DNA of 64,000 bases from Trichopria drosophilae. Its lineage: Eukaryota; Arthropoda; Insecta; Hymenoptera; Diapriidae. Below the pieces are notes generated by a model. It did no database searches and was not told where the DNA came from. It saw only the letters and a program-made list of their open reading frames with translations. How positions within the stretch are numbered: position 1 is the stretch's first letter; every line of letters begins with the position of its first letter. The stretch is from contig CM059582.1 in the NCBI GenBank assembly GCA_030407085.1, positions 155,396,501 to 155,460,500 of the forward strand. Reading direction: 5' to 3'. Positions 37,729 to 48,830 of the stretch are shown piece by piece. The translations under genes were made by a program, and so were the position numbers.

Positions 37729-40700
37729 GCGAAAAAACTTTAATGGAAATTCGACCGTTTTTAAAATAATTGTTAAATTGGTCATCAGAGAACGCGGCTG
37801 ACGACATGAATTAAATGTGTGTATGTTCGCATATAGTCATAATGTAATGTAAAGTACAATGTGTATGTATTGCATGCAAATGATACCTATGTAAATTAAA
37901 GTTCCTAAAGGTCAGTTTAATCGACTTTACCACTATTACACAAGTAGAGCTTTCAGGTCGATTTATTGACTCCTTAATACTTTGTAGTCAATGACAGAAA
38001 CTCTCTTCGGTGTTTACTATCTCTTTATCATGCCCAGTATCTACCCTACAAGCGTCCGAGAGTCGTAATTGTGCGCGAGGGTGTACAGTGCCACTGGTAT
38101 AGCTACTCTGGTGTCTTTGTCTCTTTGCATGTCAACTGTCGTCTGCAGGAATGCAAAGCCGTCTGAATTAATTCGCTCCTAGGATATCCCCGCTGCTCGT
38201 TTGCTGTGGATTACAAAGTTCAGGTCAGAAATCCAAAATTCGAGTCAAAGTATAAAGATAATATGGTCTGAAAGTTCTGCAGAAACGTGATCGAACATCT
38301 ATTACCATATTAAAGTTTGACCGTTAGCGAAGCACATATCTTTCAACTGTTTAAAAACAATGCTTAGTTTACATTAACGCTAAAGAACGAGAAAGTTAAG
38401 TCCGACTTACTTCAACGTAAATATTTCTGCTGGTCAAATTATCACTTGTTCATTTTAGTATTCCATGCGTTACAGCAAAAGTACGATGACGTCTCTAATA
38501 TTTGCCTTTTTATCTCACAAGTTGTAGGCTTCAAAAAATGTATTGTATGTATTATGTTGGAGCGTCAATGTTCAAAGCGCAGATTGATTTCCTACATGTG
38601 CTATAAGATGACCATTATCACCGTAATTAATAAAATAAACAGTAAACATGTTTCTTGTAAATAACCTCAGTATGTTATAAAAAATGATGTAATGAGTTTT
38701 TGATGGTTCAAGAAATGTCTTTTATCTATGAAATGGAAAACATAAATACGAAATTTTAAATCCAATGGATGTACAAATATTTCCTGATGTCTGACACAGT
38801 ACACATAATTGTTACTTTATTGATAATATTTATCACTGCATTCAGGTTTTTAGTGTATAGGAGAAAATATTTATTGATTCGATTTACTTTCAGAACTAAA
38901 TCAATTGGATTAAAATCCTATCAAAGCAGTTTTGGTTTTGGCGAACAAACATGTGTTTGATAGATTATTATTCGAAATTAATCGAGTTGAAAATTGTTAA
39001 AAGTCTGTTTCTGTTTGCTTCGAATTTACGAAGCATATTTCTGACCAAAGGCTATTCTTGAATTTATTTAATTATACATAGCAAATATTGATTAGAATGT
39101 TCAATCGCAAAAAAACTTTAATTATTGGTTTGGAGGCGAAGTATTCAATGGACTTAAATATATTTACGCACTAAAATACTTTGTGCTTTCGACACAAATT
39201 TATCGACAGGCGACTCGTTTTTATACTTCATTTGAATAATTTTACACGGAAATAGTCTATGCTACGGCATCCAGGTTATCCGACCATTCAAGCGAGCCCT
39301 TAAAAACTGTAAAACTATCAAATAGAGTTACACGAAACTTGTAATGAGGGTCTTAATTGGGATACTCGAGGCTTGAGAGAAACTTCTTAAAAGGTAGCGA
39401 AACACTTCGTTAAAAAGATAGGAGTTAAAAAACTACATCACCTTCTCAACACGTTCTCATTTTTTCAGTGGCAACTTTATACATCAATTTTAAACAAATA
39501 AATCATTTTAGCTCCCGATGTCGCTTTCAAAGTTTCATATTTCACTTACTTCTGGTTTTCATAAATACACCTTAATAATCACATCGCTCCCCGTTTAGCA
39601 ACTTTAATCATGTAGTTTAATTAATGTAGCGTTAGTATATTAAATATTGTGGTACATTAAGGTTTACCTTCAAACTGGTGTTTTCGTTATGTAACGAATT
39701 TACGATGAGGAAAGATTGACATCAAATATTTGAATGAAAATTTATTGGAATATTATTTTGTTCTTATATCATGTTGAAATTAGCTCTGATGTAATGTGAG
39801 GAAGACGTCAATAGAGTTTCGATGCATTTCTTACAGAACATGTACAGTAAACTTATCCATCAAATTGCATGCCAAATGTAACTTAATCCACTTTCCGATT
39901 TGAATTATTGTTTTGTTCTTTGAGTATTACAATAATCTACAGTTCATTAATAAGGAAACTATGTCCTTGTATTTTATGTACCGAAATAATTGCGTTCACA
40001 AGGCAATTGGATAAAAGGATTGTTTTCCAAAATAAAATTTAACGGACTTATAGACCTGATAGTAGATGTTTAATTACTTTTTAATAGTTGCATTTTTGGT
40101 ATAGTAGCCGTAATAAACTTATTGTTAATACATTAGGGTGTGTATTGACCTGTCTCAATTTTGCTGCAATTACATCGATCGAGACTGTTATTGAACATCC
40201 GTCATAGAGATACATACATATGTATTCGGCAATATATTGGTGAGAACCGATGAATATGTGCAAATCAATGTTCATAATAGTCAATGATCAACGATAAAAT
40301 ACCTCAGTAGATGTTAATAATACAAGGCTTACTATTTTAAAGGAACTCGGTTACTCAAAGCAAGGTATTCATGTTTGCATAATTGCATCATTGCAATAAT
40401 GAACATATTTCAATAATTTAAAAAGAATAGATGTATTTTTAAGTTCTACCGTTAAATTTCTTACAGATGGAATATGATTTTACATTCTAATTGAATATTA
40501 TAAAAAAATAATAATATTACTTGAATTCATATCTATATTAAAAATTGTGAAAGATACATTCATAATTATAATGATCAGAAATAGTATATTTTTGCCGTTT
40601 CCGGCTACTTATGCATGTTTTAAAGTATTACTTTAGGTCCCCGGTTGAAATGTACTCATGTATCAGCAATTTTTTTTATTTCTGAATAGTTCAGAAGAAA

Positions 40701-41531
40701 TAGACAATTTTAGAGCAATATCTATCGATAAACGCATTGGAAATAAAAATATGTAATGTTTTAATGAATACATAAAAATATCACATAATCTAATGCTTAC
40801 AATTTCTAGGAAGGGTACAGAATGCATGAAACGGCGTTTTCACGGACAAATATTAATTTAGGCAACTAATTAATTGACTGATACAATCAAGTGAAACTAG
40901 GTAAATGGTTAGTGGAACTATTTCCGTTGTTCAAACAACAACAATTGGTTAGTAGTCTGACCAATTTATCGTTGGCATTCCCGAGCAGTAAGCGAATAAT
41001 GGTAATAACCAATTTATTAATTACCCTAGTAAAGCTGTTTTATTTCGTGTAACTAAGTTTTCAACGAGTTCTTAACTAGTGGGTTTGTTTCAGGTGGAAT
41101 ATTACCGCAACAGACAAGTATCCTTGAATCGCCAGTCACTTAAAGGAATTCTAAACGAGACGTTGTACTGATCTTTTTACGTTAAATTAAGTTTCCGGTT
41201 TTTATCCACATTTCTGAATCTATTTCGCTGATATATATTCCAGTTTTGAATTACGTCCTTTCTAGTCGATGATTTGAATATACAATGTATAGGAAAGCGG
41301 TTGTCGAAACCCATACTTAAATATAAATTTCGTTTATTATAAAATGTATTATTGTTAATTATTTAATTACATTAAAAAATATCAATTTAATATGTAATAA
41401 GGAATTTGAGTAAATATTACTTGCGAACATAACCACATGAGTTAATTACATAATTCATAGTTAATATTTTCTTATAATAACGAAATTATCTGCGTTGATT
41501 ATTTTATATAAATATGATAACATTTAAATTT
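37729..41531. other. Intronic sequence, mostly featureless
   Basis: AT-rich intron. One coding-like minus-strand stretch at 38041-38178 (46 open codons) contains an acceptor-like CTGCAG at 38143-38148; no family was recognised. No transposon ends could be supported, although 40855-41000 contains CAATTGGTTAG-type motifs that may be remote relatives of dispersed repeat family 1. Confidence 0.45.
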
Positions 41532-41855
41532 AACAATTTGGAATATGTCCCAGTATAAATTGGAAACTATAGATGTGGCATTGGTGGTGCATACCCCCAC
41601 GGAATAAAATATAATTGCAGAAATATAACATTGAAAGAAATAATGGAAAGTTCCAGACATATATATGGGTATATCAGTTATAATTATGGGTACATCAAAT
41701 ATAATATAGCTGATCTACCCATACATATGTCTGGAACTTTCCATTATTTCTTTCAATGTTATATTTCTGCAATTATATTTTATTCCGTGGGGGTATGCAC
41801 CACCAATGCCACATCTATAGTTTCCAATTTATACTGGGACATATTCCAAATTGTT
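41532..41855. repeat. Near-perfect 151-bp inverted repeat with 22-nt loop (candidate hairpin-RNA locus)
   Basis: The left arm is 41532-41682 and the right arm is 41705-41855. Compared base by base, the arms differ at three positions, all within the 25 bases next to the loop; the outer 125 or so bases pair perfectly. There is no direct repeat at the flanks. Just beyond the right arm, 41864-41888 (CTTCCATTGTTTCTTTCAG) partly repeats a right-arm segment (CTTTCCATTATTTCTTTCAA). A 96-codon plus-strand frame from 41631 runs through loop, right arm and beyond; it has no recognised family. A transcript from either strand would fold into long double-stranded RNA. Confidence 0.9.
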
Positions 41856-44800
41856 GGAATGGAATCTTCCATTGTTTCTTTCAGTATATCCCTTTATAAA
41901 GGTTTTGCCATTTTAATATAATTTAGTGTAATTAATTTATATTTTTTCGTTATATTTTTGGCAGTTCACTTTTTTGTGTATAGTCCAAAAGACTGCTGGA
42001 AAATTAGGTGTTTTTAGCGGAAAAAAATGTATATTAAAAATTATAAAATTTTATAATAATTTATGTTTCAAATTATATTTTTTCCATGGCATAAGCCGAA
42101 TTGTTTAATTTAATTTCGTTAAGAATACGACCCACGTTACACCATTTCATTGTTATGATAACATTTGTTATATGGATGATTCTCTCAAAAAGAAAAAATG
42201 TTTCCTTCATGACATTTTTCTTAAATATATAAATTAAAAATAATTATACCTGCCATATTATAATACAAACCAGTATTTACTCAGATTATATTATGGACAA
42301 AAATTTTCGAAATTTCATATACTATCTGAAGAGATAAGTGAATATTTAAATTTCTATTTTCTAGAATTAAATTAGTTTAGTGCGGCCTTTCGAACTCCAT
42401 TACTTAACCGGTCACAAAAACAAGTAAGTGATGTAAAGAAACGCATACACAATGTAGAAGTAAACAAAGCTTACTGTATATATGTTATTAAAGGCACTGC
42501 TAATTACGATGAAACAAAATATACAGTATAAGTACAATTTTCTATTTCATAGTTGTCTTCTATAATGTGCAAAGACTTCGCAACTACTGCAAATTCTGAA
42601 TTACGGAACTTTTTATTTAGGAAGTATATATTCATTTAATAATAAAATCAGAATATTTTAGAGGTAAGGAGGAGAATGAAACTCAGCTCCGTTCCGCTGG
42701 TTCACATTTAATTTTTTTTAATAAGTACCGAATTTTGTAAAAATTCATTGAATTTGCTAGAAATACGTTACTCAGGGACTTTTAGGGTCGCTGATTACGA
42801 ATCCGGTGTTAGTTTTTGAAAATTCAAAATAGCGTATTTGTATCGAAAACCATTATAATGGATTTTTTCCAAAGCGCATTTCATTGTTTAAAAAAATGAT
42901 GAATAAATCAATTTAATTAAATTCCAATTAATAAATTGGATCATGTTAAATATAGAAATTAAAAATATCCCGCGCTATGTCATGCTGGAATAAAATTGAA
43001 TTAAGAACTGTCGAAGTGTTCTTCTTCATTTACAGGATAAAAGCCATTTTTAAATTTTATTGAAATACGAATATTAATTTTTTAATTTTTATAGCTGAAG
43101 CTTCGTCAAATATAAACGTTTATTAAAACCCGGCATACAGTTTTATATCAATTCAAAGAAAAACGCAGATTAATCGTTTAAAATTGATTTTGTAATCATC
43201 ACAAATAAACTGTAAATAAAATCTTGGCGGAATAACGATAAATTTTATTAACGATTTTTTGATTTACATAATATGAATAAAAGTGTACTGAATAACAAAT
43301 ACAGTAATTGATATTTAATAAATTATTCATGCATATAAAGTACTATTAAATGTTTCATACGCATTTATTGGCGTATTTATTGACGTTGAAACATTCCCAT
43401 TCTATTAGGTATTTTAAGAGGAAGTAAAAAATAAATGTTTATTTTTAATTTAGATGTAAAAAATTATATAAAAAATTAAAAAAATCTAATTCTATTCAAA
43501 ATCTTCTTTCAGAATTTCATCAATTTCGTTTGATCAGATATCAGTAACAAATTTTTATTTCATTATAAAGCTCTATAAGTTTACCGACCTGTCATTCCGA
43601 TTAGTTGGTAGTATAGGAATGTGGAAAAATCAGAATGTGATTTGTCATTCGACATTGAATCCCCTTAAGCAGAATTTGCAAATTATTTTACTTTATCGCA
43701 GAAGCTTATACAGTATTTTAAAGTATCTCCGCGTAATTTCCACATTATGAATACTTCAATTGGTTGATTTGAATTCAAAGTGCAGGTCTGTGACGAAAAA
43801 GAATTCCACATGTCGGGCAGTGAATTGAAATTTTATTCTTATTCAGCATAACTGCCGCAAGACTGGCTTCTGCAGGGGATATGGAGTGGTTTTCATAATT
43901 TTGTGGTATTTAAGAGTCAACCGCATGTTATATCACGCAATATAATTACTGATAGTATAGTTATTGATTAGTGACTATTTTCTACTCCTGGAAATTGAAT
44001 TACAAAAGTAGTCTAATATTTGGCGAACGAGTTTGACGAACAAATCAGGATGTTTTTGTGATGCATACTTTTAATTTAATATAGAATATATAGAAATTTG
44101 TCTGCTCTATTAGAATTGATGCTGCAAATTATCTAGAAAAAATATAAAAAAGTAAAGTAAAGATGAAAAGGTTGGATTATTATTATAAGTGGTCAGAAAG
44201 CGCGTAGCTTATCATTTTTATCGGTAATTCCATCTTTACCACCATCAAAAAATTGTGAATTTTTCTAGTAAAATTTGCATTATTTCTTGTAGAGCAAACC
44301 CGTTTTTGTGGTGATGAGTTAGCGACATTGCTTTCTCGTAAGTGCTGGATTTAAATATTTTACGCATAAGGAAATAGTAAAATAAAAGACAGGTATTATT
44401 ACTTTATCACGAATTACATGCAATAAAATGTAATGGAAGCAAATTTCAAACAGATCAATGAATATTTACACAACCATGTAGAAATACCCACGAACAACAT
44501 TAATTATTTTTAACTAATTTACTTGATATTCGCTTTCGTTAAATTGTCTGCACTTTGTAACAATATTAGTAATATTAAACGAATGAACGGTACTTGAATT
44601 AATGTAAGGATACCCTTTTTTAATATTTAGGATTCGTGTATAATTTTTTAATTTTTTTGAAGCAGAAGGGGAATTTAAAGTTCCAGTTATATCTTAATTA
44701 TGCATTACGCTAATGTTAATTTGAGATAACATTATACTAACAGCTCTAGGACATCTTGTTGGCATATGTTTGTCGACCATGAGCGTCCGCTGTGTATATC

Positions 44801-45937
44801 TCATGTATTTTCTTGAAGTACATAATAATGGTGGATATTTAGTAGAAGTTCTAATCATTATTCCATATACTTACAATTCTAATATAGAAAAATAAAATTA
44901 ATAAAAATATAATTAATTAATGTAGGTTTACATTTGTAGATCGTTATTATTTAATACAACGTATAATGAGATTTGCCTCGCGGTCTTACGAAATTATCTG
45001 CAATGTTTTTAAAGTAAAATTGTAAGATTCTTAAATCGGCCCTGGACGATAAAAGCACAAAAAAGAAGAACAAAATTCATTAAATTTTGCGTAATGAAAC
45101 TGGTCTGCAGAATTATATTTGAACTTAATAACGCTGCACAAATGAAAATTCTTCATTATATAATGTAGTTTAAGGAGCCTGATTTTACAAATTTCTTATA
45201 TTTTCTTGATTAACAGTTTTCGCACATGAGAAATTGTTTATATTTCTTGTGGTTGCAAAATATTATTATCACCATTTTTATTTAATTGTATAATTATAAT
45301 TTAATGAAATATGTTATACTTATATTTTTCATGAGTATGTAAAAGTATCGGTTGCAGGATTGAAACATTTATTTACAACTCCAAGTCTGAACTTAATTTC
45401 TACGCGTCTAAATTAATGAAATCTACGTGCAACGTATATTTGGTTATAGAAAATTCAGAGATACGTTATTTTTTATAAAAAAAAACTGAAAGATGTATAC
45501 GGGTTTGCCATTGAAATGGGTTTGTATGAGAGTATTGTATGAGGGCAAAGTACTTCAGAATGGACCAAAACTTTAGTTTTGGCTTTTCAGTTAATTGTTG
45601 AATACGAACATTTTCAATAAAACGCGGACAAGCAGATAATATAGTAAATGTTACATCGATCAACTAGAATCAGAGATCGTCATCGATGATACCCATTCTT
45701 TAATGTTAGATTATACCAAGCAGTGTAAAATTATTGAATACTAGATATTGCTGCATTTTTGTGAATCACTCTGATTCACCGACGAATATCATGTATTGAA
45801 TGTTTCTGAATGTGATGAACTGACATATATCATTTATAAAGATAAACATAAATTCTCTTTACAATTCTTAACTTCGTTTGCCAATTAAATATTTATTATT
45901 TTTAATAGCAGGAGATTGGCTATAAATATAAAATATA
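41856..45937. other. Intronic sequence, featureless
   Basis: AT-rich intron. A short block near 42770-42830 (GGTCGCTGATTACGAATCCG and ATTCAAAAT) resembles the tandem unit at 46336-46546 and is probably a scrap of that element family. Nothing else could be supported. Confidence 0.5.
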
Positions 45938-46147
45938 TTAACCCTTTAACGCCGAGATGTGCTGGTTTCCGATGTGGATTTCAGCCTCGTAAATTTGCTA
46001 CAAAAAGGGTAGGAATGTTTCAAAAGACCAATTTCCGTCTGTTTTTGGAGTTACTCTTTCGAATGGCTTAGGTAAAATTTCGAAAAAATTACATTTACCC
46101 CGTCCTGTTTTCAAAAATGCAAAATAAAATCACTTTTTTTGGCAGAT

Positions 46148-46835
46148 CATTTTTTTTTCAATTTTTGCTATCATATTGCATACTGAGCATCGTATAAACT
46201 AACAGAAATGTCTCCCCGATGTTTGCACTTTGAAAATGTACATTGTATATTTTATTCTTTTCGATTTCGATTTTGAATCCAACGTAGAAATATTTCGAAA
46301 TTTTGCTTATGGCGAGCAGATTACTGTGAAGTGCGCCCAAATTCGACTGAAACTGGTTTCTCGTTGGTTTTTGGGATCGCTGATTGTGAATCTGAAGTTA
46401 GATGACAATAATTCAAAATGGCGGATCATTTGTTCACCATTTGCTCGAATTCGATTGAAACTTTTTGCTCGGGGGTTTTTGAGGTCATTGATTGCGAATC
46501 TGAAATCTGATGGCAATAATTCAAAATGGTGGACACAATATGGATTTTTTGACAATGGATTGTTTCAACAGTATTGTAATCAGCCACCTCAAAAACCATC
46601 GAGTAACAAGACAATCGAATTCGAGCAAATTGTGACATAGGCTTCATTTTGGGTTCAAAATCGAAAAGAACAAAATGTACAACGTGCATTTTCAAAGTGC
46701 AACAACTGGGAACACGTTTCTGATACTTCATATGATACTCAGTATACTGTATTATAGAAAAAATTCCAATTGAACAAACAAAGGAGGATGCCCACGGGTA
46801 TAAGTGGTTTGCGCCCTGGAGATGGAACCTCCCTA
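46148..46835. mobile_element. Palindromic element nested in TTAA element copy 2
   Basis: It interrupts the left inverted repeat of the outer element at a point where the right repeat is continuous (near 47873-47890). It has its own inverted pairing: TTTGCACTTTGAAAATGTAC (from about 46222) against its inverse near 46670-46703, with TATCATATTGCATACTGAG near 46168 against a similar block near 46727-46746. The interior carries two tandem units. Exact ends and target site were not resolved. The 136-codon plus-strand frame inside (46230-46640) has no family. Confidence 0.6.
46336..46546 (+). repeat. Tandem repeat, two units of about 107 bp
   Basis: Two consecutive copies of a unit reading roughly CGAATTCGATTGAAACT, then GGTTTTTG.G.TC.TTGATTG, then GACAATAATTCAAAATGG (46336-46442 and 46443-46546), about 80% alike by eye. 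A partial inverted copy follows to about 46635. A related scrap lies near 42780. Confidence 0.75.
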
Positions 46836-46971
46836 ATTGGCATATTCGGTTAGGGTATGATGGGAGGTAACACCCTATATCAAATTGGATGGCCCAATCA
46901 TAGCAGGTCGGGAAAATCGCTGTAGAAGTCGCGGATTCTACATGGAAAGTGCAGTAACGTAAGTAGTAATA

Positions 46972-47335
46972 TTATTATTATTATTATTTATTTATTTTGG
47001 CAAAGGGATATTCCCTTGAGCCAACCAAACATAAGATGATCCATAGTTCTTACATAATAAATCTTAAAATGTACGTGCAATATGTGCAGTAAGAATTAAT
47101 TATACTGGCATCTTATATAATACTCCTAAACCCGCCCCCCTCCCCCCACAAAAAAAAAACATAAACGCATAAATTAAATTCTAATAAATTCCAAACGTTA
47201 TTTTCCTTTGAAGCTTTTGGCGCTCGAATAATACATCATAAAATTTTGACTTAAACCTAGGAAGCGAAGAACACATTTGTAGGGCACGAAGAATATACCG
47301 CACAGTGTACTGTTCGTACTTTTACTACTTAGATT
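46972..47335 (-). mobile_element. LINE 3' end, 5'-truncated, minus orientation
   Basis: On the minus strand the sequence ends GGCTCAAGGGAATATCCCTT, then TGCCAAAATAAATAAATAA, then a (TAA)n run: the 3' tail of a non-LTR retrotransposon. Just upstream a frame reads VRYILRALQMCSSLPRFKSKF (47225-47310), consistent with a LINE C-terminus but not diagnostic. The G-run/A-run at about 47130-47160 is low-complexity. It occupies the centre of the palindromic TTAA element. Confidence 0.6.
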
Positions 47336-47413
47336 CCTGCATTTTTCTATGTATAATCCGCGACTTCTATGGCTATGATTGGGCCATCGAATTTGGTATG
47401 GGGTGTTACCTCC

Positions 47414-47846
47414 TGTAAACGACTGGTGGAAGGGCTTTAAATAAAAGTCTCGATTTGATCGGTCAACAATTAATGGTTTAAATTTATTCCGATCGCGCGG
47501 TGACGACTCGATCGCGACGCGCCTCCTAAACCGTCGACGTCCGAAAACATACTGAAAAAACCGATCGTCACTTTTTCACATCTTAGTTCGATTTTTCAAT
47601 TTATCGAGCGTTTAAATGGACTAGATCGTTATATTACATATCGACATTATAATGTTCGAAATACAAATAATTATATCGAGATCGTCACCATTTTGAAGGG
47701 CCTTTTACATAATTTACCTAACAGGCCAGCTTCATTTTGAGAGGTACCCCCATTCGGGTGTGCAATGGCGTAGGGAAAACCACCTCTGTGGGAAAAAACC
47801 TACGCCGGGTACCGCAGTCGATAAAACATCGATTCTGTCCGTAACA
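47414..47846 (-). mobile_element. Solo LTR, second copy, minus orientation, nested in TTAA element
   Basis: This 433-bp copy is the reverse complement of the LTR at 9792-10228. On the plus strand it reads TGTAAACGACTGG ... TCCGTAACA. Direct repeats CCTCC sit at 47409-47413 and 47847-47851, matching the 5-bp footprint of the first copy. Removing the LTR and one CCTCC restores the right inverted-repeat arm of the TTAA element, so the LTR inserted after that element. No internal retroviral genes remain. Confidence 0.88.
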
Positions 47847-48339
47847 CCTCCAATCATACCCTAACCGAATATGCCTTATCTGGCAAAGACGTGATTTTAC
47901 TTTATATTTTGGGAAAAAGGATGAGGTAAATGTCATTTTTTCGAAATTATAACCCAGGCCATTCGAAATAGCAACCCCAAAAATATTCGAAAATTGATAT
48001 TTTGAAACATTCCCGCCCTTTTTTCTAGTAAATTGACGAATGAAATCCATGCAGAAAACCAGCACATCTCGGCGTTAAACGGTTAAAAAAATTACTAATG
48101 TAAAACCGATTTTTACGGAGAAAGATGTCAAATGTACGGCTTTTTCTTAATGGTAAAATTATCATCATAAATAGAAGCGTTTGGCAATATAATATTTTAT
48201 TGAGAATTTTTAGTACGAAATACATCATTTCCTCAGCGTATCCCGACGTAGCATACATCGATGGGGCTGATGAAATCACGAGATTGAAAATTGCTAAAAG
48301 AAGAAGAGTCAAATATATTAAACTTTGAAATTGTCCTCC

Positions 48340-48830
48340 GTTCGAAATGGGAGGAAGAATACTGCGTCGCGCCGTGGCGGCAAAGAGTAGGCGTTAGTCA
48401 CCTACCGCGAATGCTCTTCCGTTTTGAATGAAAAATCCTATTTCCTTTAACCGCGGGGATCCATTGGCTTTTGGCCAATTCCATTTAAAACCTCTCGCCC
48501 AACCTAGGGATGGAGGGATCCACCTAACTTTTTCGTGGCTCGCACACGCCAAAACTGCGAATGTGCAAGGCGTTGCGCCGCGCCGTATTGAAGACTCTGG
48601 ACTTACGCCAGTTTGATGCCGCGTAGTCAAGGAGTAAAGTTTCTCCCGTATACGAAAACGTCCAGTGCTCGTACGAGAAATCTTTCGTGAAATTGCGATG
48701 TAAGGATCCTCCTGTACTTCCGCTGCGGATGGCCCGGTTAGTCACGTCGCCTCCTTTCTCTTCGCTTAGGATAGTCCCCTGTGCCGCTTTACAGGATCGT
48801 CGACATATCACCATTGTATTCCCATACAAG
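48340..48830 (-). other. GC-rich island with minus-strand splice donor; possible exon
   Basis: The composition changes sharply to GC-rich and CpG-containing. On the minus strand a frame is open from 48829 to 48524, and a strong donor (CTGGC|GTAAGTCC) occurs with the last exonic base at 48607. Upstream acceptor-like sequences (CCGCAG and ACAG near 48706-48720) could define an exon of about 100-115 nt. It is on the same strand as the Sidestep-family gene and 5' of exon A. No domain is recognised in any frame, so it may equally be a non-coding exon or foreign sequence. Confidence 0.35.

Larger units (their letters stand above)
45942..48082. mobile_element. TTAA-flanked palindromic element, piggyBac type, with nested insertions (copy 2)
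   Basis: TTAA lies at both ends (45938-45941 and 48083-48086). The left end CCCTTTAACGCCGAGATGTG matches the inverse of the right end with one change. The inverted repeats resume inward as 45942-46147 against about 47870-48082, and 46836-46970 against 47335-47870 (blocks GGCATATTCGGTTAGGG, GGTAACACCC, AAGTCGCGGATT). The left arm is interrupted by a second palindromic element, the right arm by a solo LTR, and the centre is a LINE 3' end. No transposase is present. It is a family distinct from copy 1 but of the same architecture. Confidence 0.82.

Noticed and set aside
41631..41921. 96-codon frame as a chemoreceptor fragment
   Set aside because: The hydrophobic pattern recalls insect odorant receptors only vaguely, and half of it is the arm of a hairpin; no diagnostic motif is present.
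46230..46640. 136-codon plus-strand frame
   Set aside because: It lies in a palindromic element with tandem units; the repeated peptide pattern follows from the DNA repeat.
46973..46996. (ATT)n run as a CRISPR-like or satellite array
   Set aside because: It is the simple-repeat tail of a minus-strand LINE 3' end.
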